Source: Gordionus sp. m RMFG-2023 (lineage: Eukaryota; Nematomorpha; Gordioida; Chordodea; Parachordodidae). From it: 64,000 bases of DNA. A model generated the notes under the pieces. That model did not search any database. It saw only the letters and a program-made list of their open reading frames with translations, and was not told the DNA's origin. Each line of letters starts with the position of its first letter. Within the stretch, counting starts at the first letter, position 1. The stretch is from the NCBI RefSeq assembly GCF_954871325.1, contig NC_088777.1:18453366-18517365 (forward strand). The letters are read 5' to 3'. Made by a program: the position numbers and the translations under genes. Shown piece by piece: positions 13,501-23,262 of this stretch.

Positions 13501-16500
13501 GGCTTAACTCCCATGTTCGATCTACCCATCTTGTCCTGAATATACCCATCGGATAACCATTAATTTACTACATTCACAACTTATGTTGGAAAATTCTCAG
13601 GGTATCATCTACTGAACTTGGTGGTGTAACATTTATCAAATCAATGATTTTATCAAAAATAGGCGCCTCCTATGTGCTTGTTATATTGTTTCAATAATAA
13701 AGTATTATATTTTTACTTACATTCAATATCTTTGGTAAATTTCTAGAAAAGTTTCCATTGTCTTTCCACATATGGCAAGCTATCCTAATCAATTCTATCT
13801 GTCTTTATATATAGTCCCTTTATTTCCCCCATCCATTTTGGTATCACATGTACATCTATGGATCTAATGTTTTATCATTATCAAAAAAAAATCTATAATA
13901 GTCACAAACGAATGACTCATGATTACTATTTTTATAATAATGGAATTGGATACAATCACTTAATTTTACTATACGTTATTTCCTCTGTTATATAATTTGT
14001 AATTTCGCTATATTGTAAAATATTTTTATCAGTTTTTGCCACTTTCCAATCGTTATATATTATAAATATATTTTAGAAATAGATAAAAAGTGAATTCAAC
14101 ATTTTTTCAGTGTTCCTTTTTTTATTTATTACGGCTTAAATATGCTAATTTGTTATTTCTTATATTTATGGATGTGATCCCTATAAGTTGACTATAAAAA
14201 TATGTTATTAGACTTATTTATCCATTACAAATTTGTAATCCCCCCCATCCAGGGCAGTCTCATAAAGAAGGTCTGCTTTTGGAAAAATACAATCAAAGAT
14301 GTGAAATCGACTAAATCATGAAAAAATTGGTTTCAATCCTTTATAATCAATATCTACATGATATTCTCCCAGAATCCAATAAAATGGCAACAACCAATGA
14401 AGCGATCTATATCTTCTAGTGAATGTTTCTGGGGATTATTTTAAACCATTTTATCTTATATTACTATTTTATAATATACATTATTTCTATTTGGACTTTT
14501 ATTGTTTATATATTAATTTTATTATATATAAATAAAATATTTTTTTAACTTCTTAATTTTCCTTGTTTTCCCGCTACCGCTATTTTTCCCGGAGATTCCA
14601 ATACTTAAATTCCCGAGAATTTTACATCACTATACATTCCTTTATATATAACCTTTAAAAAATTATTTTATTTACGATTAAGGTGATCCGGTTTGGATAA
14701 GCGATTTCGTGGGAGATTTCAATGAAAGCCTCTTACTAAAAAACCTTCAAAAATTATTGTTGATTGGGGCGGGAACAGGAATTACACCTATATTGGGGAT
14801 CCTTAATAGGATTTATAATGATAATAATGCAGCGCCAGTTGATCCTAACATTTCAAAAGACATTTCCACAAAAAATATCTCTAAGTTTAGTTTTGAAATT
14901 ATTTTATATGATGCAAATTTATTAATTGAATATAAATATTTATAAAATTTGAAAAAATATTTGAACATAGATAAAGTAATATAAATTAAAACAAAAGTAA
15001 ATTTAACTTTACAACGAATTTTTACGAAAGACATTTTAATTGACGATAATGATTGAATGGATGAGTATAGCTATATAACATATATGGGTAGCGGACGTTA
15101 TAGTGCTGACTTAATGAAGTCGTCGGCTTTCTGGAGGCCATGTAGGTTTTTTTTTCAGAAATAAAGCGTTAAAGCGCCACATAATAAAGAGATTAGCAAA
15201 TTACACTTTCAGTGTGTAGTTTAGACATATGTGAACTATTTTATGCAACCTGGGTTATTGTAGATCAGAACGTCAAAATATACAATGTATGAAACCCATT
15301 TCATAGCTTATGTCGACGAGTTAAGGAATCCTCTGAAAACTATAAGCCTTAGAGAAAACACCTACTGGAAAAATTTGAATCCGAATATTTTACTTGCTTA
15401 TGGGGCAATGGGATTGAAAAGAAGGACTTAAGGTGAATCTTTCACGCATAGATATTCAATTATTTTTCTTAAAGGGAGAGGACCTACTTTAGCTCAAACG
15501 GATGTTATAGAAAGTTCCTGATTACTGATGAAAAAAACTAATTATTCTAGATCTTTCTGCCTTTTAATTACTATGGTAGAGGGCAGATGCAGTCATTGTT
15601 GTCACTTTCAGTGCATTTCGTCATTTTTTCAACCATCTTTGGGATCAAATTTTTATCTATCCCTCTTTCGCAACGACTCTAGTGAGAGCGAATTGAATAG
15701 ACACGTTTTTCTAGGTTAATCAAAACTATATTAAGCGGTGGAAAATTTAGAAGTTAAAGTTCGCATGTCTCGGGTTGATAATACAATTGAAGACATATTT
15801 CTGGGGCCTACCAGAATCTTAAACAGGATAGAAGTCATGATAAGCAAAGTTTGAGTCTGACATAGGGACGGAAAAAATCAAAACAAAACAAAAATATGTT
15901 TTTTTCAATAATAAAAACAGAAAAAAAATATATTTAAAAAAACAACAAAAAATTTAAAATAAAAACAATCTAACGGCAATGGAATTTTATTTTAAATCTA
16001 GCTATTATTTTATATTATAAAAACACTTAGAACATGCAAAAATATTTCTTGGATCGAATGAGAATGTTCAATAAACAATAGAATTTCTTTTACTCTTTAA
16101 ATTAAAATATTCCGCGATACAAATCTCATAATGTATTCAACTTTTTATTGGTGGAGAAAAGGGAAAATATTGGAATTTATAAATGTGAATTTTGCTGATA
16201 GCATATTTCTTCCTCAAATAGCAGCAGATTAAAGGATCATAATACAAACTGTGTAAGAATGATAAATGCTCAAACAGAAAGTGTTGTTATTTTACTTCTA
16301 ACATCAACATCATGAGCATGCACTAACTCTCTATCATATCTTCTTTACAGGATTCAATACAGCCAATTTTTATTTCAATGACGGAATGTTCATTGTTCAT
16401 GAATGATTAATTGTCTACTATTTATATTGTTAAATTTATTTTATTTTAAAATTAAATTTAAAGATTATGAAAATAAAAAAACTTGAAATAAAATATTAAT

Positions 16501-18920
16501 ATTGTAGTAATAAATAAACATTATTTACAACCCTTGTCTGATAGCCGTAAATTTGAATTGACAGAAAAGGAGGCCGGTGCAGAGCATATATCCGAAAGCC
16601 ATTCCGGAGTCCCTAGATTTTTCGGAAAAAAGATCTATAAGGGACTGCACTCATAACAGCAATTAGCGGCGCCTACAAGAGGATGATGACGGAGAATTAG
16701 GGGGAAAAGTAATAAGTTGATTGTTGACATTTGGCCATTACGACAGCTGGCACCATTCGGTTATAGTAAATGGCCCTAAAAATGGTCATTGGTGTTGGCG
16801 GGGGAATAATTATACATCACAAAAGGGCCGATTTATTCTAGCTTTTCCCTTAAGCCGAAGAAATATAGGGACGACAGGCATCTCCAAAGGCATGTCGGTT
16901 ATGTCTGATCCAAGCTAGTTTAAAGACAAATGGGGAGGCATTTGCCACCGAACTTGACCACCTATAATGGATTGTTATGAGAATTCTTTCAATCACTGCA
17001 ACTATTATATCGACGTCACGTTCCGGTCACATTTTTCAGACGATCAATGATTTCATCTCTTTACGGTCCTGAGGCTTCTTCGATAACATCGAATATATTT
17101 TTTCCCCTAAACTTTCAGGACCGGAAGAGACATGGAAATCATTAGTGGCGTGGGTGCTTTGTGGGCTGGTGTGAATGCTACTCTTCCCATGAACGATCTA
17201 CTATCTTTCTTCAGTAGACATTCCGGGCTAAGCTAGCTTTGGATATCTGTCTTGAATTTTAGAGTGGCTAGTCTGGCGGATATGGCGTTGATAGCTTGCT
17301 GAATACTGGTTAGGTTATGCTGACTTGGTAAGGCAGTTGCTCATGATTTTACCTTTGTATTTGAAGTAATTCATCTACCGTCATATGCTGGTTTTCGCCT
17401 ATGAGGCAATTGCCACTAAAGACCTGCAAAATATATTTTTATCCTAGCCTGTCCTCTGTCCAGTGGGCAAAATGATCTATATTGGGCCCGTTGCAGCCCG
17501 AATTTAAAAAAAAACATATAGGGAAGAAATGTCAAACTCAAAATATTTGTTTTATTTAATTTTATGTTATGCAATAAATTTAAATATTTACTAATAACTT
17601 AGTTTAATTATGTTTATCTATTTTATTATTTATTACAAAAAATGGTATGAAAATGAATAGTAAATATTTCCCATTTCCTAATTTTTTTAAGACAATTTTT
17701 TATTTTTTAAATTCAATTTATAATTTTGATATTATCAAGCTAAAGTAAAAATAGGAAGGAAATATAATATTTTTCTGGGTGCGGGCCAGACCTATATTTT
17801 ATTAATATTACCGCAGAAGTGCCATGTAAGACTAATAATCATCATTTTTAGGTTTTTTTTTATTTCAGCTCTACGTATTTCAAATTCGCCTGATTATTAT
17901 ATGGTTTAATTTTGCTTTCAAATTGAGCTAGGGTCAGATGTTTTTTATATCTAATAAAATTGGCGCTTTAAAAAAAACGCATTCCCTAGTTGAGGTGGAT
18001 TTTAGATAGGATCTTTATTTATCTTATTCAAAAAATTTTTAACTTAAATTATGAATTTGATTTTACTTTTAGATCTAATTTCGATAAAATTTTACTCATG
18101 GACTTCAATAAAACTACCGAAGACATCATTTATCATAATCAATTTAACCATTTACGAGATACTTGGTCTAATAGGTATATATTTATTTCATTTTACATAT
18201 TATCATATTGTAAATTATAGAAATATAAAAATATTTTATAGGTAGATTTTAAGTAAAAGGTTATTTTTCGGGAATATTGTATGTACTGATTTCTCAATTT
18301 TGTTTAAAAGAAATTTATAACCCTACTAAATATTTTATATAGGTTTACTTATATAAGCGTTATATCAAGGCCTAACGTCAAAATTAAATCTCATAAAGGA
18401 CCAGTTGGTAGGATCAATGCGAACATGTTAAAAAAATATGCTTTGCCTATACTATTGCCTAACGTAGATGCCGACATTGAAACCAAAATATTTGATATTC
18501 ATCGATCTTGTACCATAAATAATGTTTTAGTATGTATATGTGGATCTACGGCTTTCAATCAATCCGCTCATGAGTATTATTAAAATTTCTCATTTATACC
18601 ATTTTAGACTATTCTAATTGTTTTTATTTTATTATTTTCCCCTTTTTGAATAAATTGATAAGGATATCAATTAAGTTAAGAAAATAGAATACTTTTCTTC
18701 TTCTTTTTCTCCGTTTAATGGCGATTTCCAGGTTTACCCAGGTAAGCGAGTTTACTTTCTGATTTTCCTTCAACTGAGCTAATATATTATGATTCGATTG
18801 AATTCAGAATATAGTTACGAGACAATACATATTTTAAAGAATTATAATGATTGGAAAATAGTTGCAAGAATTCCATGTGAGTCATTGCAAGAAAAAGAAG
18901 CATCCTTATATCGTTTCTAA
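1442..18920 (+). CDS. CYB5R4: CYB5R4-like gene (cytochrome b5 / b5 reductase fusion), partial
   Basis: CYB5R4 (NCB5OR) is a soluble flavohemoprotein that passes electrons from NAD(P)H through FAD to a fused cytochrome b5 domain. Six exons are visible: 1442-1542 (b5 heme motif HPGG), about 12608-12778 (VKPYTPV, FAD binding; Lys where many b5 reductases have Arg), 14683-14884 (GAGTGITP, nucleotide binding), 18073-18174 (FNKTTEDIIY), 18343-18573 (VCICG near the C-terminus) and 18815-18920 (last exon, TAA). From 12608 onward all exon phases join cleanly and the order matches the family. Not located: the N-terminus, the second heme-ligand exon, the CS domain and the start of the reductase domain. 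These may lie in the 11-kb gap after 1542 or to the left of the window. A plain CYB5R gene is less likely because the b5 motif lies upstream in the same orientation. The family name comes from remembered sequence similarity, not a search. Confidence 0.75.
1543..3181. other. Intron sequence, no gene seen
   Basis: AT-rich sequence between a CYB5R4-like exon and the next element. At 2520-2700 there is a dense cluster of TTCGAAT/ATTCGAA-type motifs in both orientations, possibly an old palindromic MITE. A 61-codon open frame at 2195 is hydrophobic low-complexity sequence with no support. Confidence 0.4.
3190..4616. mobile_element. hAT-type non-autonomous element, TIR CAGAGTTGTTAAAG
   Basis: A perfect 8-bp target duplication CTAAATAA (3182-3189 and 4617-4624) brackets it. 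The ends are inverted repeats: CAGAGTTGTTAAAGTATC at left and, read inward from the right, CAGAGTTATTAAAAGATAC. Just inside both ends are clusters of TATCTAGATA-type motifs, probably subterminal repeats. There is no coding capacity. A second GC-rich-ended sequence (3253-4170) sits inside it, so this is a nested pair. Confidence 0.85.
3253..4170. mobile_element. Inner MITE-like element with GGTCCGGTCTG ends
   Basis: Inverted GC-rich ends (GGTCCGGTCTGAC at left; CAGTCCGGTCTGG read inward from the right) enclose AT-rich non-coding DNA. Extra copies of GGTCCGGTCT lie just inside the right end (around 4080-4135). The right tip reads TTGCAAACACT. The left tip is less clear, so the exact boundary and target duplication were not fixed. 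It is nested in the 3190-4616 element. Confidence 0.55.
4759..6130. repeat. 20-bp inverted repeat enclosing an old LINE piece
   Basis: GCGAATATCCTGACGTCATG at 4759-4778 is repeated in inverted orientation at 6111-6130 with one mismatch (19 of 20). The 1.37 kb between them is largely a decayed LINE 3' portion on the - strand. I saw no clear target duplication outside the repeats. It may be a DNA transposon that picked up LINE sequence, or two unrelated repeat tips. Confidence 0.6.
4860..5990 (-). mobile_element. Decayed LINE fragment (reverse transcriptase to 3' end)
   Basis: The - strand resembles, block by block, the better preserved LINE at 28.9-30.2 kb. Shared blocks are the FTDYRA segment (near 5960), an SYAEDIV version of the YADD catalytic motif (near 5500), the stretch around 5185 (compare 29335) and the 3' stretch around 4905-4970 (compare 29030-29100). 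Reading frames are interrupted many times, so it is not functional. Its orientation matches the younger copy. Endonuclease sequence is absent. Confidence 0.7.
6131..7770. other. AT-rich intron sequence, nothing recognised
   Basis: I saw no exon of the CYB5R4-like gene, no RNA gene and no transposon coding frame in this stretch. Confidence 0.4.
7771..7964. mobile_element. MITE, family TTGTTAAACGGCTCG, copy 1 (decayed)
   Basis: Left end ATTGTTAAACGGCTCG and right end GAGCTATTTAACAACACTA form imperfect inverted repeats around a short non-coding body. The body shares blocks with copies at 13171-13386 and 42239-42411: CCAAAAATATTACGCAA, then an inverted partner near 7900. This is the most diverged of the three. 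Confidence 0.7.
7965..12607. other. Intron sequence of the CYB5R4-like gene, no exon found
   Basis: Missing exons (second heme histidine, CS domain, early FAD domain) are expected before 12608, but I could not support any. Near 8730 a TAGAGACCTGCAAATT sequence resembles one end of the TAGNGATCTGCA MITE family without a clear partner. A short direct repeat lies at 11078-11186. Confidence 0.35.
11078..11186. repeat. 68-bp-spaced direct repeat
   Basis: The block AGTTGAGAATATTAAAAATT plus GGCACAAAA occurs twice in the same orientation, about 68 bases apart, with near-perfect identity. It looks like a small local duplication in an intron. Confidence 0.7.
12608..12778 (+). CDS. CYB5R4: CYB5R4-like exon: FAD-binding segment
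   Basis: Translation begins VKPYTPVPTS and continues to LNFIIKIYADGVFTQTLDQ, then KIKI. VKPYTPV corresponds to the flavin-binding RxYT motif of b5 reductases; the Lys replacement is, as I recall, also seen in vertebrate CYB5R4. IKIYxxGxFT is the next conserved block. The acceptor is AG at 12606-12607 or 12612-12613; both leave the same phase. The donor is at 12779, and the split codon joins the next exon to give IGDPVW, as in the family's IGD segment. Confidence 0.85.
13133..13500. repeat. Tandem duplication, one copy interrupted by a MITE
   Basis: The block ATGTGACAGATAAGCTACAT ... GGTTTATTTTTAGGATATTG appears twice in the same orientation (about 13137-13440 and 13442-13495). In the first copy the MITE 13171-13386 sits in the middle; in the second it is absent. 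The second copy therefore shows roughly what the site looked like before insertion. Confidence 0.75.
13171..13386. mobile_element. MITE, family TGTTGTTAAACGGCTCG, copy 2 (best preserved)
   Basis: Perfect or nearly perfect terminal inverted repeats: TGTTGTTAAACGGCTCGTTT at left, and AAACGAGCCGTTTAACAACA at right. The whole 216 bp is close to one large palindrome (GCCGATTTTTAAAAACGGC near the left pairs with GCCGTTTTAAAAATCGGC near the right). No coding capacity. It lies in the intron between the 12608 and 14683 exons. Confidence 0.85.
14683..14884 (+). CDS. CYB5R4: CYB5R4-like exon: NAD(P)H-binding segment
   Basis: Translation begins GDPVWISDFVGDFNESLLLK, followed by LQKLLLIGAGTGITPILGIL. GAGTGITP is the nucleotide-binding glycine motif of the ferredoxin-reductase fold. 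The acceptor is AG 14681-14682. The frame stays open to 14945, but a donor GTTTAG at 14885 gives the phase needed by the next exon (AA + A = Lys) and a smooth join, ISK-SNFDKILLMDFN. The donor is not a strong consensus, so the 3' boundary is less certain than the 5' one. Confidence 0.85.
15040..17450. other. Richer-GC unassigned island in an intron
   Basis: Base composition here is visibly richer in G and C than the surrounding introns, especially 15040-15860 and 16550-17450. I found no frame with recognisable motifs. The longest frames (15528-15719 +, 16721-16918 +) are short and not conserved in any family I know. It may be a decayed mobile element or other ancient coding DNA. A BED-finger hAT derivative is embedded at 15858-16545. 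Confidence 0.35.
15858..16545. mobile_element. Deleted hAT derivative with a BED-finger remnant
   Basis: On the + strand near 16184-16255 the translation contains KCEFC, then SSNSSRLKDHNTNC after a broken spacer. The CxxC ... HxxxxC pattern is that of the BED zinc finger that starts many hAT transposases. Loosely inverted tips bound the segment (GACATAGGGACGG at left; CAGACAAGGGTTGTAAATAA read inward from the right). Most of the transposase is missing and the centre is AT-rich filler. No target duplication was confirmed. Confidence 0.45.
17466..17812. mobile_element. Probable decayed copy of the TAGNGATCTGCA hAT MITE
   Basis: The left part (TGATCTATATTGGGCCCG, GCAGCCCGAATTT) and right part (GGTGCGGGCCAGACCTATAT) mirror the GC-rich subterminal blocks of the MITEs at 1079-1414 and 26548-26944, with an AT-rich non-coding centre. 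The tips are degenerate and no target duplication could be read. Confidence 0.45.
18073..18174 (+). CDS. CYB5R4: CYB5R4-like exon: KILLMDFNKTTEDIIY segment
   Basis: The exon encodes SNFDKILLMDFNKTTEDIIY followed by HNQFNHLRDTWSN. This matches the reductase-domain block with FNKTEDDI in vertebrate CYB5R4. The acceptor is a strong TTTTACTTTTAG ending at 18072. The donor GTATAT is at 18175, and the split codon AG+G gives Arg with the next exon. Confidence 0.85.
18343..18573 (+). CDS. CYB5R4: CYB5R4-like exon: C-terminal reductase segment
   Basis: The exon encodes FTYISVISRPNVKIKSHKG and, further on, NNVLVCICGSTAFNQSAH. VCICG is the Cys-Gly motif that lies near the nicotinamide in the ferredoxin-reductase fold; the usual CGP is CGS here. 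Acceptor AG is 18341-18342. The frame meets a stop soon after 18573, but a donor at 18574 and an acceptor at 18813-18814 join it to a good terminal exon. Confidence 0.85.
18815..18920 (+). CDS. CYB5R4: CYB5R4-like last exon
   Basis: Joined to the preceding exon the protein ends ...HDYETIHILKNYNDWKIVAR and a further 14 residues before TAA at 18918-18920. The helix-like TIHILKNYN segment corresponds to the last conserved helix of the family (compare LLHDLNFSKNEI). It ends somewhat longer than I recall for the human protein. The acceptor ATATAG is ordinary. A rival join through a 10-base mini-exon near 18735 also keeps frame but is less simple. Confidence 0.65.
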
Positions 18921-20843
18921 ATATTCCATTATAAGTTTGTTTTTATATTTTATTACATTTTATATATAATTAAGCATCTAGAAAGGGATTTTTGTGCTCT
19001 CGGGTAAGGTTTTGTGTCAGCTACCTTTTTAAAAAAACGGCGTTATGCAAGGATATGTTTCGCATAATTCACGTGAGTTCTTTAAATGATGGGTCGTAGA
19101 CCAACGTGCAGAATGAATGAATTGCCATTCTAATGGTCTGTGGGAGAGCAAAATCAGGTGAAACTTCACACCTCATCATGTGAAGGTATCTGAAAGAAAT
19201 ATGTTCTAAAAGTTTTAATATCCCCTGACTGTAAGAGAAATCATACATAGTAGCAATTAATAATATAACCAATCACTACATTCAGAGAATGAATCTTGAG
19301 AAAAATTATCCTATATCAGTCGCATCATTCTAATTCAATAATTATAAATGAAGTTTCAGGATAGGATAACACATTTCTATGATATTTTTTCTTCTTAGAA
19401 TACTTCAATTTTATGAGAAAAAGCCATACTTGAAACTTTTCAGAGAAAAAGAATAAACTGGATGAAATAATCATATTAATTTGATAATAGAGCATTGGAT
19501 ATATAATGCCATATTTAGGATGAATCAAAGTATAGTGTTAGGATTGATCCCTTTAACGGAATTATAAGCTTTTAATTTTATTTATCTTTAAAGAACAATG
19601 TAATTCCCAGTTGTAGAGTTGCTTAGTGCAAAAGTCCTCTATACACTTTTAAGATTGGATTATAAATTCTACAAAATATAAATTCATATTAAGCCAAGAT
19701 TCCATCAAACAACAGACTTTATCTTGTTAAAACTCCTATAGACTGGAGCCAATTAACAATATTAAATATTACAGAATAGCCAACAGCTATTTCAGATCTA
19801 ATTGAAAATATATGGAGAATCATGAGAAGAAATCAGTCAGAAGGATCAAAGTTCTCTCAAGTAGAAATAGTAAATATTTTGAATTTCATAGCTATAAGTC
19901 ACAAAGAATAGTTGGATCTGTCTCAAATAATAACTACAATTATTTAAAATTGCAACTTATAAGTGGTCGCTTAATATGAATTTTTAGATTAAATAATCAA
20001 ATACCAAATCGAATTGTATCAATATATTTATTTTATATTTAAGAAAATTAAGTGATCAATTTATATCAACCCCTACACAGTATAATATAATTTATAAGAA
20101 AAGGGGTGATAAATTTCTTTAATATTTAATAATATATAGGAAAAAATAAATAGGGATGGAACATAAAATTCAAACAAGGGAATATAAATTCCGCACGATA
20201 TACAATTGTATCAGCTAAAAATTTCAATGTGTCTTATAATATAACTTTAAATTAAAGAAAAATCTTTATGCTTCTAATAAATCAAAATGATAATTTTAAA
20301 AAAAAAAACTCTATAAATGTTTTGGCATTATAATCACATTTGTTTTTATATTTCAATCTCATATAACACACAAAGCTCGTTAATACAAGTTGGATTTAAC
20401 GGAAATAACGTATATACATTTTCAGAATAAATGGTGTATTTTTCTATTTGGTCTCAATGCTGACTTCTTACTATTGTATTTATATTAATGCTTAATAATT
20501 GTGATGCACTTTTTATCAGATTATTTAGAACAAATAAAATTTATTCCAATTATACAAATCGAACAGCATTGTTTTCGTTATAACTAGCATATATTATATT
20601 TATAAAATGCTTAGCTTTACAATTCTAAGAATTTAGTTAATTATCTTATTAACCAGAAAGATGTTTGAAATAAAATATTTGAATATATTATATTATGATT
20701 AACTGGATTAAAGATAATCAGCTTAAAATTCAAAGTATAATTTTAGTTTAGAAATACTTTGAAAAAAATAATTTAATTTTTAAAGGATGCTGAAAGATTT
20801 ATTTCATTCTAGGTTCAGCAGAACTATCAAGGGAGATAGTGTT
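18921..20843. other. Downstream of the CYB5R4-like gene, no firm gene
   Basis: Mostly featureless AT-rich DNA. On the - strand, frames at 19272-19069 and 19528-19325 have a non-repetitive amino-acid make-up (for example MRCEVSPDFALPQTIRMAIH). A GTATGG donor and a TTCTCTTACAG acceptor lie between them, so they could be exons of an unrecognised gene. I do not recognise the product, and the frames stop quickly. Confidence 0.2.
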
Positions 20844-21125
20844 CTGGCTAGTCTGAAATGGGCGGGTTTTAATCCGAACGCCCGTCCAACATTAAAATAG
20901 TAAACCAGCTCGCCCACCCGTCCATTGTTTTTTTTAATTCATCTGCCCTCCAATTTATTTTTAACACGCCCACCCAATGTTTAAAAATTATTTTATTGTT
21001 GATTTGGTGTTTTATTTGAATTTATTTACTTACTTTTAAAATATGCAATATCATTAAATAAATAAAACTGTTCTGCTCATTTGGCCCGATCGTTCCCGCA
21101 GAATGGACGGGCGTAAACAGGCTAC
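20844..21125. mobile_element. MITE-like segment with GC-rich inverted ends
   Basis: Left block TAGTCTGAAATGGGCGGG and right block (read inward) TAGCCTGTTTACGCCCG are loosely inverted. Further GCCCGTCC/GCCCACCC repeats sit at both ends and the centre is AT-rich. No target duplication was confirmed. It resembles the other GC-tipped hAT MITEs in layout. Confidence 0.4.
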
Positions 21126-23262
21126 TTCTTTGGCCAGCCATAATAGTGCGATCAAATTGAGCGTTGAAACGCAGAGTTGCAAAAGTAAATTATGCATTTT
21201 AAATGGTCGAGTGCACTAGATATAATTAATTTCATATATTAATTGATTTAAGGATATATTAATTGATAAACGGATATGGGATGACAGAATTATATTAAAA
21301 TTAAAAACCACGCTTGAATTTAGACAAGGGATGCCTTACTTTTTTTTTATAAAAAACATACTGCAAACGCTCAATTAGTTCGCACTACAAGGGCCTGGTC
21401 TTTGTAATTATTCAATGATTAAAAGTACAACAGGAAGATTGAGTTATAAAGAGAGCCAGTGTCAAATCCTAAGAGTTAATAAAAATCTGATTAACACCCC
21501 ACCCCACGATAGGGAAGTAGAGAGTAACGATAAGATTAACAAGTATTTTATTAATTAAAATAATAAGTTCGAGAAAAGTAGCAAATATATTTTATAGACA
21601 ACTTGATTAAATAAGGTTGACGATTAGCCAAAAAGTAAATCGAGAACATGACAATAAAAAAAAACATTATTCTTAAAGACGTTAATAAAATAATAATTAT
21701 AATAATAAAATAAATTCAAGATAAACTATTAATGATTCTCTCTCATATCCTGAATTACAATATATATATTCTAAACTAAATTTTCAGAGAATATAATCCT
21801 TAAATATAAATTTAATTTCAAATCCCAATTGTAATGTTCCGTTTTGACAAAATATCGAGGCTTGGAAAATATTTTTTGCCTAAAATATTAATATAGATGA
21901 TGTAATTCGAATGTGCTGGAAAATGGTATAATTTTAAAAATCCATTGGGTATAAAAATTAATAAAACCTGGGACGGGCACATGCCAGTAGCCACGGAAGG
22001 CACCCACCAATTTGACATTTCGATAAAAATTTTGGTGGCCAAAAATCAAATAGAAAAATTTTAATTATTAAAATTTTATTTAGCCAAATTAATCAAATAA
22101 ATAAGAAAATAATTAAAAAAATTTTATTTTATTATAACTTCACTCAATAAACATTAAATGAAAAAATAATCAATATCCGCCTTTTTTATTCCTCGACATC
22201 AGCGTTAGTGAATTCGTCAATTCCCATGATAATTCTTCTCAACTTCTTGAATATTGTCAGTCAATATTAGCGAGATTTAATTATTTAAACATTTAAGATA
22301 TATTATAGATATTGCAGATTACTTCCTACTTATGTGGAGTTGAATGAACCACTCTTAAACACCAGGAGGTAATCATGCCAACAACTTATATTATAATTAC
22401 TTATTTCCATCCATAATATTTGAGTATAACTTAAGTTATTCAGTATTTCTATTTTTGACATTGTACTTCTAATCGTTTAGAGTCAAAAAAAGATAGAGGA
22501 AAAAATTTAGGTTTAATGGCATATGAAAAAGAATAACCCAAAATTTATCTTTTAATTCTTTCATTTATGTTAAAATTTAAAAATCAAAATCATCGTATTA
22601 TATTATAGCATTATTTTTTAAATTTAAAATATGAAACTACACGTGTGTATCAACATTCCCTTCAAACATAAATTTCAATTTAATAACACAGGCAGAAATT
22701 AAAAAGACAAACAAATACAAAAATTTTAAAAACTACATATTCACTCCAGTAGTGACTTATACTAACGGGCATTTTTCGCCTTCAACATTTATATTTTAAA
22801 AAAATCTGGGTAATAAAATAAGACTTTTCACAAATGAACCCAGAGAATTCCTTTTTATTCGACTAAAAATTCAAATAGAATTTTTTAGACACAATTATGG
22901 TTCCTTTTTGGGGATTCAATTATAGAATTTTATTTTTAATTATAAATTATAATTTTTTTAATTAGGTTTTATGTAAATTTAAAAATAAATAGAATATATT
23001 TTAAAAAAAAATTTCTATAAAAATAGCAAAAAAAATATGTTTTTAAATCCAGGCTGGACTTTATAAGATTATTTATCTACCATAATATTCCGGGGTTTGT
23101 TTGATATAAAAAAATCATTGACCACCAAGATAAATGAAATTTTTTGTAAGTGTTTTTTGTGAATTTTTTCCAAAAGCAATCATATTTATTGTCATATCAA
23201 ATATATATTAAATTAACTATGTTTGAAAAATATTATAATTATTATTTTTATAAAACACTCGT
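21126..23262. other. Intergenic AT-rich stretch, no gene supported
   Basis: No recognisable coding or RNA feature. A short - strand frame ending near 22190 (RRIIMGIDEFTNADVEE) looks slightly protein-like, but it has neither a convincing upstream exon nor a known family. Confidence 0.35.

Noticed and set aside
18730-18742. 10-base mini-exon in the CYB5R4-like gene (GTTTACCCAG between AG and GTAAG)
   Set aside because: It keeps phase, but direct splicing from 18573 to 18815 gives a simpler and better-fitting C-terminus.
22190-22380. Possible two-exon - strand gene end (WCLRVVHSTPHK and RRIIMGIDEFTNADVEE)
   Set aside because: No acceptor gives a clean phase without special choices, the pieces are tiny and I recognise no family.
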